Shown here: positions 14,518 to 26,600 of the stretch, in pieces
Numbering within the stretch: the stretch's first letter is position 1
Layout of the letters: the number at the start of each line of letters is the position of its first letter
Source: Tubiluchus corallicola
Lineage: Eukaryota; Priapulida; Priapulimorpha; Priapulimorphida; Tubiluchidae
Direction: 5' to 3'
Length of the DNA stretch: 64,000 nucleotides
Assembly (NCBI GenBank): GCA_030141605.1
Contig: JAQGDQ010000142.1
Coordinates: forward strand, 60,001-124,000
Notes under the pieces: generated by a model
Database searches by the model: none
What the model saw: the letters and a program-made list of their open reading frames with translations, nothing else
What the model was told of the DNA's origin: nothing
Position numbers and translations under genes: made by a program

Positions 14518-14705
14518 CGAAAAAATGTTTTTGAAAAGATTTACAAAGGCTCCATTTTTTAAAACACAAAAATAAATACATGAGGTAGGTAGTTTATAAA
14601 AGATTAATTAATTGCAGTCATTATAGCTCTCAACATTTTTGAAAAAGTATATGTAATATCATTTAGTGTGTTTAGGTATAAAACATGTATTTCAATGTAA
14701 GGCAT

Positions 14706-17700
14706 TTATGGTGATGGCATGACCTTAAGTCTCTCGTATGCAGCCTTCTCCAGTTCGGCACGATGGTTTGGATGGGCAATGCGAATCAGCTCATATGCGC
14801 GTTGGCGCAAGTTCTTGCCAAATAGGTAAGCAATGCCATACTCGGTCACCACATAGTGAACGTGAGCTCTTGTTGTTACAACGCCAGCACCTAAAAGAAG
14901 AAAAACAGCATTTGACACTTCAAGAATCTTTATCTTGCGTAAAATTAGGGTTAGGTACATTACACTAGTGTATTAAAATGCCTAACTTTAGTATCAACAC
15001 TTTTTATTTATTATGCTTCTCTTATTCTTTGGCACACACTGAACTTAAACTAAATTATTGAATGTAGTTTCCCTGCAATGAAACTATTCTGATATTAGTG
15101 ATATTCACATCATAGAAAATGAATCCTTAAATAAAAGGACGCAAAAATAAATGTAGCCGATCAAACAGAAAGAAAAGCTTCTTGTTTATGATCACCACAA
15201 ACTGCTTTTTCAAATACTAGTCTACATAAAATGAAACTGACCAGGCTTTAGCCAAGGCACAATTTTGCTGACCCCTTTTGCAGTGGTGGATGGCATAGCA
15301 ATAATGGGTTTTCCTAAGCCATCAAACCCAAGAGCAGCACCTTTGATGAAATCTATTTGTCCTCCAACACCTGCAAGATAATTAATAAATGCAGTATACC
15401 ATCAAGACCCTGCAAAACATTGTGCACGTTAATAAGCAAATAAATTGAAGTAGTCAGTAATAAAATAATTAGAACTGCACACACATTCCATGGAGTGCCT
15501 GCTATGCATTACTCGTGGAGGAATGGTCAAATTGCCAAGATCCAACATGCTATAAGAATGAAAAGATAGCAGTTATTGATTAAACAATGTGTTGCTGTAA
15601 GACAACATTTCTTAATTATGTCCTTAAGTGGTTATTATTTTGGTGAAGTGGTGCAACTACCAACTGACGCAGTTATATTACTAACCTGAATACATTCGTG
15701 TTCCTATGGAGTCAGAAACAACTTGACCAGTGATGTCCACTTCTATACAGGAGTTGATAGCTGTTACACGAGGATTCTGACTGATTGTGGCAGTGTGGTT
15801 TACATAAGCAACATCCAACAGAGCTAGTTAAAAAACGGATTTAAATTAATGTCAGTACTCCATGTCTGCAACACGAGACCAGAGAATGACTTATTTACTC
15901 TAGCAAACATCAAATTTATTCACTTGACCAACGACCTTATCACCTCCAACACAGATGAACTCAGAAACGCAGTTAGCTATATGACTGAATGAAGCAATCA
16001 AGTAGCCACCTTTCCATCCTACACGAAACTAACTGCTCTAGGTTGTTTATTTAGACACAAAAATACTGAAAAAACTCTAATTGACACACTTTACACTATT
16101 TTTGCAAAAGCGTGTGGAAATACATATGATGCAAAATTACTAAGTGAATATCCTGAGTCTGGCAAAATTATAACAACTTCGCGCAAGGTTACATGTATTC
16201 AGATTCAAACAGAACTGATAAGAAAATTTAGAGAGAATAAACGGTCCAAATATAAGCCTATACACTTACTAACAAAAGGGTTGTTGTTGATGAACTTATA
16301 CAATTTATGGCTGCCAATGATAAAACTTGTAACAATTTTTCCTGTAAAAACATTTTTCTTTGCATTCGTGACACATCCCTGTTCAACCAGTTCCATTACT
16401 TTGTCGCTGAACATTTCTGTGTGAATTCCGAGATCTCTGTGATGTGTTAACTGAGACAATGTAGCATCAGGGATAGAACCAATTCCTTATAAAAGAATAT
16501 TTTTTAAAAACATGTGGTTAGCATTTACACACTATGCGCAATCTTGTATTTTTTAAATTGACACTAAAATTCAGCTGCATAATTCACAGTCAGTGCTGGT
16601 TTCTTAATCTCAAAAAGTAATGAGCCACTGCTACTAGTCACTATGTTTCCATTGCATATAACACTTGCACATTAAAAAAAGCTCATTTGCAGTTCATTTT
16701 AGACCAGCTACTTTATTGAAAATATTTCATTTTATTTAACACAAAATAGCTGCTCTGAGTATCATTGTTAAATTCGTATGTACAGACTAATTACAAGCAT
16801 TCTCCATTAACTTAGCTTTAATATCTAATCATCACAAAAATAGCTTTTAAAACTGTGAAAACAGTAAAGCTGCATTGAAATTGAGAATGAAGTAACTCCA
16901 TACTACACCAAAAGTAGCTTTGTTATTACCGCAGTATACCGTTATTTTTTGCAAAAGTAACAAGTGCTTTCTTTATTACAGAAAAAGTATCACATCACTA
17001 TTCCAAAAGATACACAAAAAGATATTCATGTGGGCTTACACTGCAATAGAAAATCGATGGACAAAAAGGAACGTTTTATGAGCTTGGTATTCAAGTTAAC
17101 TGAAACTTTGCAAAAGTAAGCTTTCTTTATTACAGAAAAAGTATCACATCATATTGTGTGAAAGATCAATCTAACTAAAACTCCACACTTTTTTTGAATG
17201 AATGGTGTAAACTGTAAATTATCATAAATATCCATAGAAACCGCATCTACAATGAAATATTGGCAAGTTGTTGTCAAAGTGGAAAAATCACCCAAAAGCA
17301 TCTTTATCATCAGTGAAAAATGCTTGCAGTGTTTTTAACACTTTGATATTTCAGTTATAACTTAAAGGTTTAATCACCAAATGATTGCTCAGTGAACATG
17401 TGATTGAAGCAGCATAACTAGACAAGCCTTTCACTAGGTGATCGCTCCATTATCAAAGAAAAATGATATGCAGCTATACTGAGCAAGAAGTCTTAGTATT
17501 AGGGTAAATTATGCATTGGGAAATTATTGCACGTGGGTGTACTCGCCTTATTCGACATTTCCAGGAGACTTTAATTTTACAGTTTACAATATGCTGTGGC
17601 TAGGTTGTAACATACCCATTTGCAATGTAGCACCATCAGATACTAAATTTCCAGCAATGTGCATGCCAATACGCTTCTCTTCTTCAGTGAGGACACTAGG

Positions 17701-19110
17701 TTCATGTCCAACTAAGTCATTATCACCTTCGACCATGGTATCGAAGTGAGACATATGAATAGCTGTGTCACCAAAAGTACGAGGCATCTTTGGATTAATG
17801 AGACCTAAAAATGAAACAAAATAAAATAAAATTTTTTTTGGCTTGAATATTACAATGATTACTACTAGAACAGCTGATCCAATGAATCAAAATTAAAAGT
17901 AAAGATTCTAAAAAAGGCACAAAGTAAAACAGAACAAAACCTATTAAAATTTTCATGCTCTTACATTGTATATATTTGCAAAAAATATTTCATTGAATAT
18001 AATCATAAACATTGTCATGCAGGAGCTGTTTTTTTTAATTCAAGAAGAGATCACCTTAAAAAACATTAAAGGTACCTTTATTAAATAAAACTGGTTAATC
18101 TTAACTTTTACACACACGCACGCACGCACACACACACACACATGCAAGTTTCGATTGTGCATGCTACATATTAGTTAGACTAAAGTTTTGCAGAGAACAA
18201 GGCAATAACAACCTTGGTGAGATGAGAGCACAGACAATTAGTCATTCATTAACCTTGGAACTACAAATTGATGATTAAAAACTGCATATGTTTGGGGGCC
18301 TTAAAGTAAAGTCTATGACATAAAGTAACTAACGTATTTGTGATTGGAAGAAGCAATTGTCTGTAAAGAACTAATCGTATTGGGCTTCAGAAGAGCTTTT
18401 ATACATGACGATATATGAAAATTAAGGAGAAAAATAGTGTGGCCTTTTCCACCAAACGAGTAGTGCCGCATTCTCTGCATAATATATATTATGCTTGATT
18501 AAAAATAGCATGTGTGTTTAGCATTTAAAATATTAATAAAATTACGCATGCTTAAAGCAAAATACAATAATTATGTACATCACATGTATAAATCAGACAA
18601 GAATTCTGATAAAATTAAGCCTCAAGTCTTCAATATTGATTTTTTTTAGCTAAATCACAAACATAAAAGAGTAAAAGTGCCCACCAATTATGTATTTGGC
18701 ATTTTGAATTGCAGCACGCGTGCAATCAACACTTGGACCCAAGGTGCAGAATCCATGTTTATCAGGTGTTGAGACTTGAATCAGTGCAGCGTCCAGCTGG
18801 ACAATGTTGCGCCGAAATAAAAGAGGAATTTCACTGAGAAATATGGGTGTGAAATCAGCACGACCTTCATTCACAGCCTCACGAAGATTTAGTCCAATAA
18901 AGAGGGAATTACTTCTGAATATGCCTAGATATCAAAAAATGTTTTTAATAAACACTTGATAAAATGAAACAAGACTCGGAAGAAAACTTGGAAGTAAATT
19001 TACAAATGCCTAGAAATGCAAAAGTTAATCTTTGCTACATGACTAATGAATGTAAAAGTGGGACAACGCACGAAGTGTAAAAGAAAAAGAGTGAGAGGGA
19101 GGGAGGGAGG

Positions 19111-19194
<84 letters not shown>

Positions 19195-19913
19195 CTAAGC
19201 AAAATTAAATTCAAACAACATATAGATGTAGCTACAGTTACAACAAACTTGAAAATTTTGAACAATATACTTCTGGTTTTTTACAACATATTACAAGTTT
19301 AAGACCAGAGTACTGGGCCTATGGCACTTTGTTTTGTAGATCCAGTGTTCCTCTCACGTTTTATTGTAAATGATGTACAAAGATTTTATTTTAATTATGT
19401 GGCAAAAACACTTTACCTTCAAATTCTGGTTTGGAATATATAGCAGGACCTTCGGTGTGAATATGAATGAGCTCAACGTTACGTAATCCACTTTTCAATC
19501 CATATTCAGATAATGCCTCCAGAAGTGGATTTGGAGTGGCTGCAGCGCCATGGACAAACACTTTATCATCTGAAAATAAAATTCGTTAGCCTGCAATATC
19601 ACTTTAAGGCACAGTGCAGTGCGTATTTAAAGACACCAGGATCCAAGCAAATTTGCTTCTAAACTATTATGTTATCTAGCTAGTATCTAAGCCTAGCTAA
19701 ATTAAAAGAAATCTATGCTAGTGACTTACGAGATTTTACGACGGCTACGGCCTCTTGAGCTGTCCTCCACACGGGAACCCTGTTTGGCAACGGATGAAAA
19801 GGTTCAGGGGAATACGTGTAAAACAACCTGTATAGCTGCTTTTGAGCTGCTGTAATGTTGCAAACGCATTTATCAAAGGCTTTCCAAGGAATCTTTATAA
19901 CACGCAACGCCAT
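14706..19913 (-). CDS. 4-hydroxybutyrate / acetyl-CoA-type CoA-transferase, mitochondrial
   Basis: Family members transfer CoA between acyl-CoA and a free acid such as 4-hydroxybutyrate or acetate. Exons in transcript order are 19913-19730, 19569-19417, 18924-18685, 17804-17616, 16485-16270, 15823-15686, 15370-15242 and 14890-14706: 1434 nt, 477 residues, the usual length plus a targeting peptide. The N-terminus MALRVIKIPWKAFDK is basic and amphipathic, which suggests mitochondrial import; an in-frame Met 18 codons upstream is less likely to be used. Family blocks run in order: VFVHGAAATPNPLLEAL, VNEGRADFTPIFLSEIP, HGFCTLGPSVDCT, NPKMPRTFGD, DGATLQMGIGSIPDA, GIHTEMFSD, SDSIGTRMYSGVGGQIDF, GAGVVTTRAHVHYVVTEYG. 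The Glu of HTEM (residue 279) is the expected thioester-forming catalytic residue. The exon 3 donor is weak (GTGGGC). True substrate preference cannot be told from sequence. Confidence 0.93.
16951..17152. repeat. Pair of about 45-bp direct repeats in CoA-transferase intron
   Basis: The words GCAAAAGTAA and CTTTCTTTATTACAG followed by AAAAAGTATCACATCA occur at 16951-16997 and again at 17110-17151, near-identical apart from a short insertion. They lie in the intron between exons 4 and 5. This looks like a local duplication; no further role is apparent. Confidence 0.6.
18110..18142. repeat. (CA)n microsatellite
   Basis: A CA/CG dinucleotide run of about 33 bp in the CoA-transferase intron between exons 3 and 4. 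Confidence 0.9.
19091..19192. repeat. (GGGA)n/(GA)n polypurine microsatellite
   Basis: A pure purine tract of about 100 bp: GGGA units, then about 40 GA units. It lies in the CoA-transferase intron between exons 2 and 3, so the transcript carries a long CU tract upstream of the exon 3 acceptor. The apparent Ser-Leu open frame here is an artefact of the repeat. Confidence 0.95.
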
Positions 19914-20658
19914 AATGAATTCAAACCAGGTAAACAAGCGCACAAAAGCAAACCACAAACAAAGCAAAGCTCAGCCTCTGGCTGCTTGTGAGCCAACAGT
20001 GCATGATGCAGCCTAGTTTAGGCTACTGTACAAGCACAGCGCAAACTCGTAAAGGTCAACTCATTATGGAGTTGGGCCAACCCTAAAAATAGTCAAATAA
20101 TGTCGATAGATGTCACTAGTGAAAAGTAAGCGCTTGAACGGTGAACCCCTTCTGTTTTGTTTTTGTGGGCGATCTTTGAACAGTGACAGTGAATAGTAAC
20201 GAAGTTTATTGTCCGTTTTTGAACGTTTGGAAGAGTTATAATTTACTACAGCGGACTGTGTACGGACGAAATATCTACTTAACAGTGAGCAGCTATTTAT
20301 GATTTTTAGGTCTTTTGGTGTGAACTAGAAATTCACCTATGTTAGGCTTTAATATTTTATAAATATAAAATAAAAAAAAAATTAATAATGTTAGGGCTTA
20401 TCGCCACTATTGTAAAGATGTAATAGGCCTGCATGTGCCCATACGGCTTTTGTGTCCATGTGGTAGCTTTTCTAGCTCTTTATAATGACTTTGACTTTAC
20501 ATATTTAAGAGTTAACTTTTTAACAAAGTCGTATGTAACTGTTCAATTCAGTTCATGTTTATTCCTCAAATGTTACAGTTGCAGAGTACATTGAAATTTC
20601 TACGTATCAGAAGCTACTTGGTTGTTTTTAATAGGAAATTGAAAATATAAACAGCACC
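19914..20658. promoter_or_regulatory. Shared upstream region of two divergent genes
   Basis: The start codons of the CoA-transferase (minus strand, 19913) and the MYND gene (plus strand, 20659) are only 745 bp apart and point away from each other. The region must hold both 5' UTRs and probably a bidirectional promoter. An AG splice acceptor at 20633-20634 after a T-rich tract suggests that the MYND transcript has a non-coding first exon further upstream. I saw no clear TATA box. Confidence 0.6.
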
Positions 20659-23600
20659 ATGAGAAAGGTTATGCTTTGCGATGCAGATGCTAGATTGTTT
20701 GGTGAGGACATCCTGCCTTTAGAAGTTGAGTTTTACCATAGACACTTGGGAGCATTCAAACAAATGTGGCCATCTCAGGTTTGCATAAATGTTCTTTTTA
20801 GTAGGCAGTAATATTAAAGAATAATACTGTGTTTTGTTCCACCATTTAATCTGCGTAATAATTGGTACAAAGTTAAATATCTATCAGAGTTATAAGTTTA
20901 TAAATATATAGTAAACTTTTGATCTATTTCATTTTAGAATTTGTCATATTACTGTTGTGTTTTCACTGCCCTGGTTCTGATGCTGAACCTTGCAGTGCGA
21001 GACTGTTAATATGTAATAAATTTACAGAAAAGTAGCTGTAATATCCCTTCTTGTCATAAAGCTTTCATTGTTTAACAAATTAACTATTCCTGCAACTCAC
21101 ATCAGCAGTAAGTCTTTACTCAGTGATGCCAGGCATTCCAGCAAAGTGAAAATGTGGTAGTAAGTCAAATACTTCTTTTTTAATGAAGCAATGCTTTCTA
21201 TAAGAACTAGCGTATAGTTCTATAAAAACTACTTGTGTTTGAATCACATAATTTAAATGTTTTTTTGAGTTTGCAGCTGTTTATTTGTTTATTATTTTTG
21301 TTACATAAAAAAACTGTTTGTTGAAATTCTGATGGACAGTTGGCACATGAAGGAAAAGGGCAACTAACAACATGAAAGCAAAAAATTTTAATCATGAATG
21401 TACTTTTCTCAAAGCTTACTCTCACCCATAGGCCATAATAGCCTCACAAACACAGTTTTTCAGGTCATTTTTGATTTGTTATTGGTGATATTTTTGCCAT
21501 GCAGCATGTTGCCATTGAGTTTGATTTTAGTGCAAAACTTAAAGCCTTTTTCTGCATTTGCAGGGAAAAAAATTTTGGTTAAGAGTTGTAATAACATTTC
21601 GTTGGTACACTGTGAACCATGGCGTACTGAAAGATTATCCTGAAAAGGTAATTGTTGTTGGTTTTTCTGTAGGTTCATCTTGTGCTAAATTTCGGGTTTT
21701 TTCAGTATATGTTTTTAATGTAGAAATGTATCAGTATGTAGGATGTTTTGCTGCAATATTTATTACAAAACTATACTTATTTGATGGTAAAATTGTGACG
21801 TAGATGAGACTTCTTATATTTGTCTTAGCTTTCTATATGTAGATTTTGTATGTTTTCCAGCATAACTACTATGACAAGTACAATGCAATATTTGACCAGA
21901 TGTTGATTTATGTCCATGACCAGATAGTCAGTGGTGAGTAAAGTTAAATAGGAGTTTGCAGTTAAAATATCATTATGAAAGAATTGATGGTTTAAATGAT
22001 CAATGATGATTAGATAATTAGTCACTAATAGTGCAATAGCTCAGTTGTTTCATTTGTTAATTTTTGTTTTGTGAGTTCATTTTTATCATAGTATTTGTGA
22101 AAGAAATTTTAGGAACATAAATCATAAGAAAAGTAACATTACGGATTGGCTTGACTATCACTGCCACAGTTTGTACATGGAGCTTCAGCTGGGAAATGAA
22201 TTTCTAGTATATGTGGGAAACTACAGCTAACGTTAGTAGTAGTTTAAATCACATTGCACGTATAAACTAATTTGACAAATCACAACAAACCATAATAAGA
22301 TGCATGTAGTGGCTTTAACTAGTTTAATGCGTGTTTATTATTTTAATTTCTCTGAAATTATGATTCTTGTTTTGTCGTTAACTTATAGGTCGACTGTCTA
22401 CAGCAAAAAACTTAATTTCTGATATTATTACTCTAGCTGCAAATCGTTCAAGCATACAACATTTATGTTCTAAATCTTTTGGTAAGTATAAATTATTTTG
22501 GGATTTCTTAGATGACTTTTTTGTAGACTCTTAAAAAGGTCTTTGTGACATATCAAAGGTTAACAAAAGTTAATCATACTGCATAGTTGATCAAACATTT
22601 TTTGTTGCAATCTGATTACATTTTTGGAAAAATGTGTTGAAGTGTGTTTTTTCCTTTTTTTCTTTGATTGCTATATTCCGTGGGTTGAACTTTAATTTTG
22701 CTTCATACATCCTGTCTCTGCTTTGCCACTACGTTGAGCGCTGACTATAACTATGCCAGTATCTTACTGAATATATTACCTAGCAATCAATTTTCTTTGA
22801 TACATAAATTTTTGTTCTAAATCAATTAAAACAAACAAAAAACGAAAAAAATTGAATCATATTACTGCTTTAAATTATTAGTAATGTGTATTTTTGCATA
22901 GCAAAAGATCCATTTTATTATGTCGAAACAAGAGAGACATTTCGTCGCTTGTTTGGAGAACGTAACTGTAGAATGACAATTTTAAAGGTACATTATTATC
23001 CTAGTTTTGGATTGTTTTGTTATTATTGCGTGTATATTTGACATTGCTTTGTATTTTGATTAATTTTTATACAGCTTGAGTTAGAAAATACTACAGTACA
23101 TTTTTGAAAGAACTAGCAAGTTCAAAGTGTGGTTCAATTTCTGATGTGTGCATTTATTTATTATTTATTGCTCTGCATACTGTTCAGTCATGCAATGGTA
23201 CTGTGTGAAAGAGTAGATCCGGTTAGCTACTTCATTTAAGGAGTTACTTTAATCGTATGTTTACTGATTAGCAATACAACTGTATCAGTTATTATTTAAG
23301 TCTGGTTTAAAGTCTGTATTCTTTGCTGGTATTACACTTAACTAGTACAAATGCTGATTTGACACAGCATAAATATTGCATAGATCTGCTTTTATGTGCA
23401 TTATGGATGCAAGCTGTTGCTTAGTTGATTTAGGAAAATACCATAGCTTGCTGCAAATTCAACATTATGATTGATTTGCACTTGATATGTATTTTGTGAA
23501 TCAGTGATGACATTTACATTTTTGTTACTGTTCACTAACTTCTGATACTTTCGTTGACATATAATGAAAAATTAATAACCTGGTTGCGATTCACATATCA

Positions 23601-26600
23601 GTACATTATGGCTGCTTGTAAATTTATTTATCACTTTGTTTTCATACTGTTAAAATATTACATGAATAACCACTTCAATTCATTTAACTGAAGGTATATT
23701 CGTTTGTGTTGTTAAAACAGTTTTGGTAACTTTAATTACAAATCACTTAATTATTATTCAGGCACTAAGCTCAGAATATCAGTTAATTATAGAAAAAACC
23801 AAGGCTTACCTGATAAATTGGCAATGCTTTCAGTTACTGAACTTAGCAAACAAAATTTAACGTTAGTATTAATTTTTGGTTATCATAAGAACCTGTTATA
23901 TAATTAATAATGCAATTATTAATAATAGCACAATGTATTTTATAATTAATCTTTTAAATTAAACTTATTTAGTTACTTTGTACTTTGCTTAAAATTGAAT
24001 CCATACGAATTTTTCCCTGAAGGTGATTGTAATGATTATGCAATACATATATATCTATAACATTTAATTAATATAAATTTATATTTTACAGGTTTATTTG
24101 TTATTCCCCATTTTTCTTAAACTCGGTGGTGCTCTTGTTCGACTAATTCGTCAATGGATGGATGCTGTAGAAGAATTAAGCGATTCAGATGATTTTTACT
24201 GGCTACCAAATACCGGGAATATTTATCGCAAAATAGAAACATTTGATGAAGAAGATCCGCCCGACTTTGATTCTTATATAGAATCCTTGTATCCCGATCC
24301 TACATGGTATACATTTCCTCTCCCTAGGAATATGAGCTGTGTGGGTGTGTCAAAGGAAAATGGTTTCAAGAAATATGAGAAAAAGCCGAGAGTTTGGTGG
24401 TTTTATCCTTACGCCAAATCTGTATCCTGTGATGATTATAATACACAGTTGAAAGGACCAGAGCCACCTTTTATGAGAGAGATAGACATGCACGTTTCTT
24501 ACTTGGAAATTGGCGTGTTGGAGAAAGTGATGAAACATGCAGGCAACGGGTTCAAATTCGAGTTTAGAAGATTGGGTAAGGATTTGGAGAAAGATCTTTT
24601 AGCACAAGCGATAGAGAAGGAAAGACTGGCCCCCTGGAGTGTGTCAGAGACTGATCCAGACAGGTTGCATTCCATTCTAGCCAAGTATTTCACCGATATA
24701 TTGAAAAAGGATCTTTGCAGCATTGCATTACTGTACAGACATCCACAGGATAAAAACGAATGCAAATATTTAAAGGTATTAAGTGATATTAAATTTGTTG
24801 TAATTGTTGTATGTATTTGTCGTACCTTTTGGTGCGCTTCTGGTGACAATGTTACTCGCAGATCATTTAAAAGGTAGGCATTGCACTATGTGCCTGATTT
24901 ACATCAGTGGCTATGATGTGCATGAATGCATGAAATTTAGAATTTGGATAAATTATAGTGCATGGTGAAACCTCAGTTCCTTTTGCAGATTGAAAAAAAA
25001 GGATTTTTATGCGTTGATCCGGAGAAAAAGGAAAACCCAGAGGGCATCAAGCAAACAATCATAGAAGCCATTGCGTATGCTGTAAAGGATTTAGAGAGGC
25101 CGTTCTGCCCGGAAAATGCTGTTTATTGGCAAAATTTTAGTAAGTTTTGGTAAGGCAGGGGCATGTCCAGGTGATTTTAAAATTACTGCAAAGTACCGGA
25201 CAAAACTGCAATTTCTTTGATGGCAAAATTTGCGGGAAAGATCAGAGATGCCCAAAGTAATTTAGGCAATAAGTGATTTGTGGGAAGCACGAAAAAAAAG
25301 TAAAACATACTGACAAAATCCTTACGGCTAAAATGATCAATACCTGTAGTATACATTTGCTTGTAAATTATTTTATAAATTCCTTTGAGCTAAAGTTATG
25401 TGAATAATGGTAGAACCAGGATTAGTAAATTATGTCGCATCACTCATGTTGCAGTGCAAGTATAACTAGTTTTTGGAGTTTCAATATCTATAGTACATAT
25501 GACTCAGCAGGCATATAGTCTGGTAGCTAATTATGACATAGTTTGGGACAGTATATAAACGTGAAAGGCAAGTACTTAACAAAGGGATCATGCCTATTAT
25601 TAGTAACAATGGAAATGCAAAATTGCGGTAAAGTGTGGGAAAAATAACATTAATTCAGAGTCGAACTCTTGTCTGCTATTCTGGTTAATGTATATAACAA
25701 TGTAATAAAGCAGAGACACTTGCTGCCTTACATAGAATGCATGGCTTACATATTTATGTTTACAGTCAGCCATCTTTGTCATAAATCTACAAGTCACCTA
25801 ATTTAGGTAATTATTTACCTAATTTCGGGCAACATTTTCGGTAAGAGTATATGTATCATAGTCTGCTTAATTTTACAAGAAATGAACATAGTTTTCGTTT
25901 AGCTGCTTCAGTTGAAATGTGGAGCTTATTCAGCTTAACTTGTTTCTGATAAACATGATACTTTTTACCAGTTATTTTTGACAAATACATTTTAAGTTTT
26001 ATTAGCCTAAAATTTAGTGATTCATGGCTAGATTGTAAATACGTTGCTTACAAGTTTGCATTTCTGCCAGCAAGATGTATGCTTGTATGCTAGGTAAAAA
26101 GTTGTCATAAAAAACAATTTTAATTTGTTTCAAGTGTGGTTTGCCCAGCTATTGCATACAACTAGACTGGTCAACGCTAGCTAAATGCTATTCGAATTAT
26201 TAGAAATGTTAATAAATTTTGCATCCATAAACACAAGCAGAAATAGATTATGTATGATTGATACATGGACATGTGTTATAACTTTTAGGTTCAAAAACAT
26301 TCAATCACTAATGTTTTGAAATCATTACCTGTTTTTTGCTCATTTTGGAAACAGCACGGTTAGCAGATTTTATAAATAAATGAAGCGTATACTTCTTGTA
26401 TAGTTTTTAAATTGTTTTTTAGACAAGTTATAATATATATGTGAACTGAATGACTGTGTTAATATGTTTGGTGTTTTATTAATACTTATTAAGCTATTAT
26501 ACTAAAATGCTGTATCTGATCATAGGTACATTTTGTGCTACCGCGAAGCCAATTGTCTATTCTCGCTTTAAGGAGTTGTTGTACGGGAATGATAACTCTA

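Larger units (their letters stand above)
12114..14705. other. SPEN 3' UTR and intergenic DNA between convergent genes
   Basis: No coding potential is visible. The plus strand holds several AATAAA hexamers (12339-12344, 13197-13202, 13472-13477), so the SPEN 3' UTR may end at any of them. The right part, AT-rich with short A and T runs, should contain the minus-strand 3' UTR of the CoA-transferase. Confidence 0.6.

Noticed and set aside
18908-18916. Acceptor TATTCAG for CoA-transferase exon 3
   Set aside because: It puts a stop in frame or breaks the phase; the acceptor ATATCTAG at 18925-18930 restores the family block GIFRSNSLFIGLN.
19914-19967. Upstream in-frame Met for the CoA-transferase (MLCLWFAFVR start)
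   Set aside because: The later Met gives a basic amphipathic presequence typical of mitochondrial import, and the upstream stretch is hydrophobic without basic residues; not excluded, but less likely.
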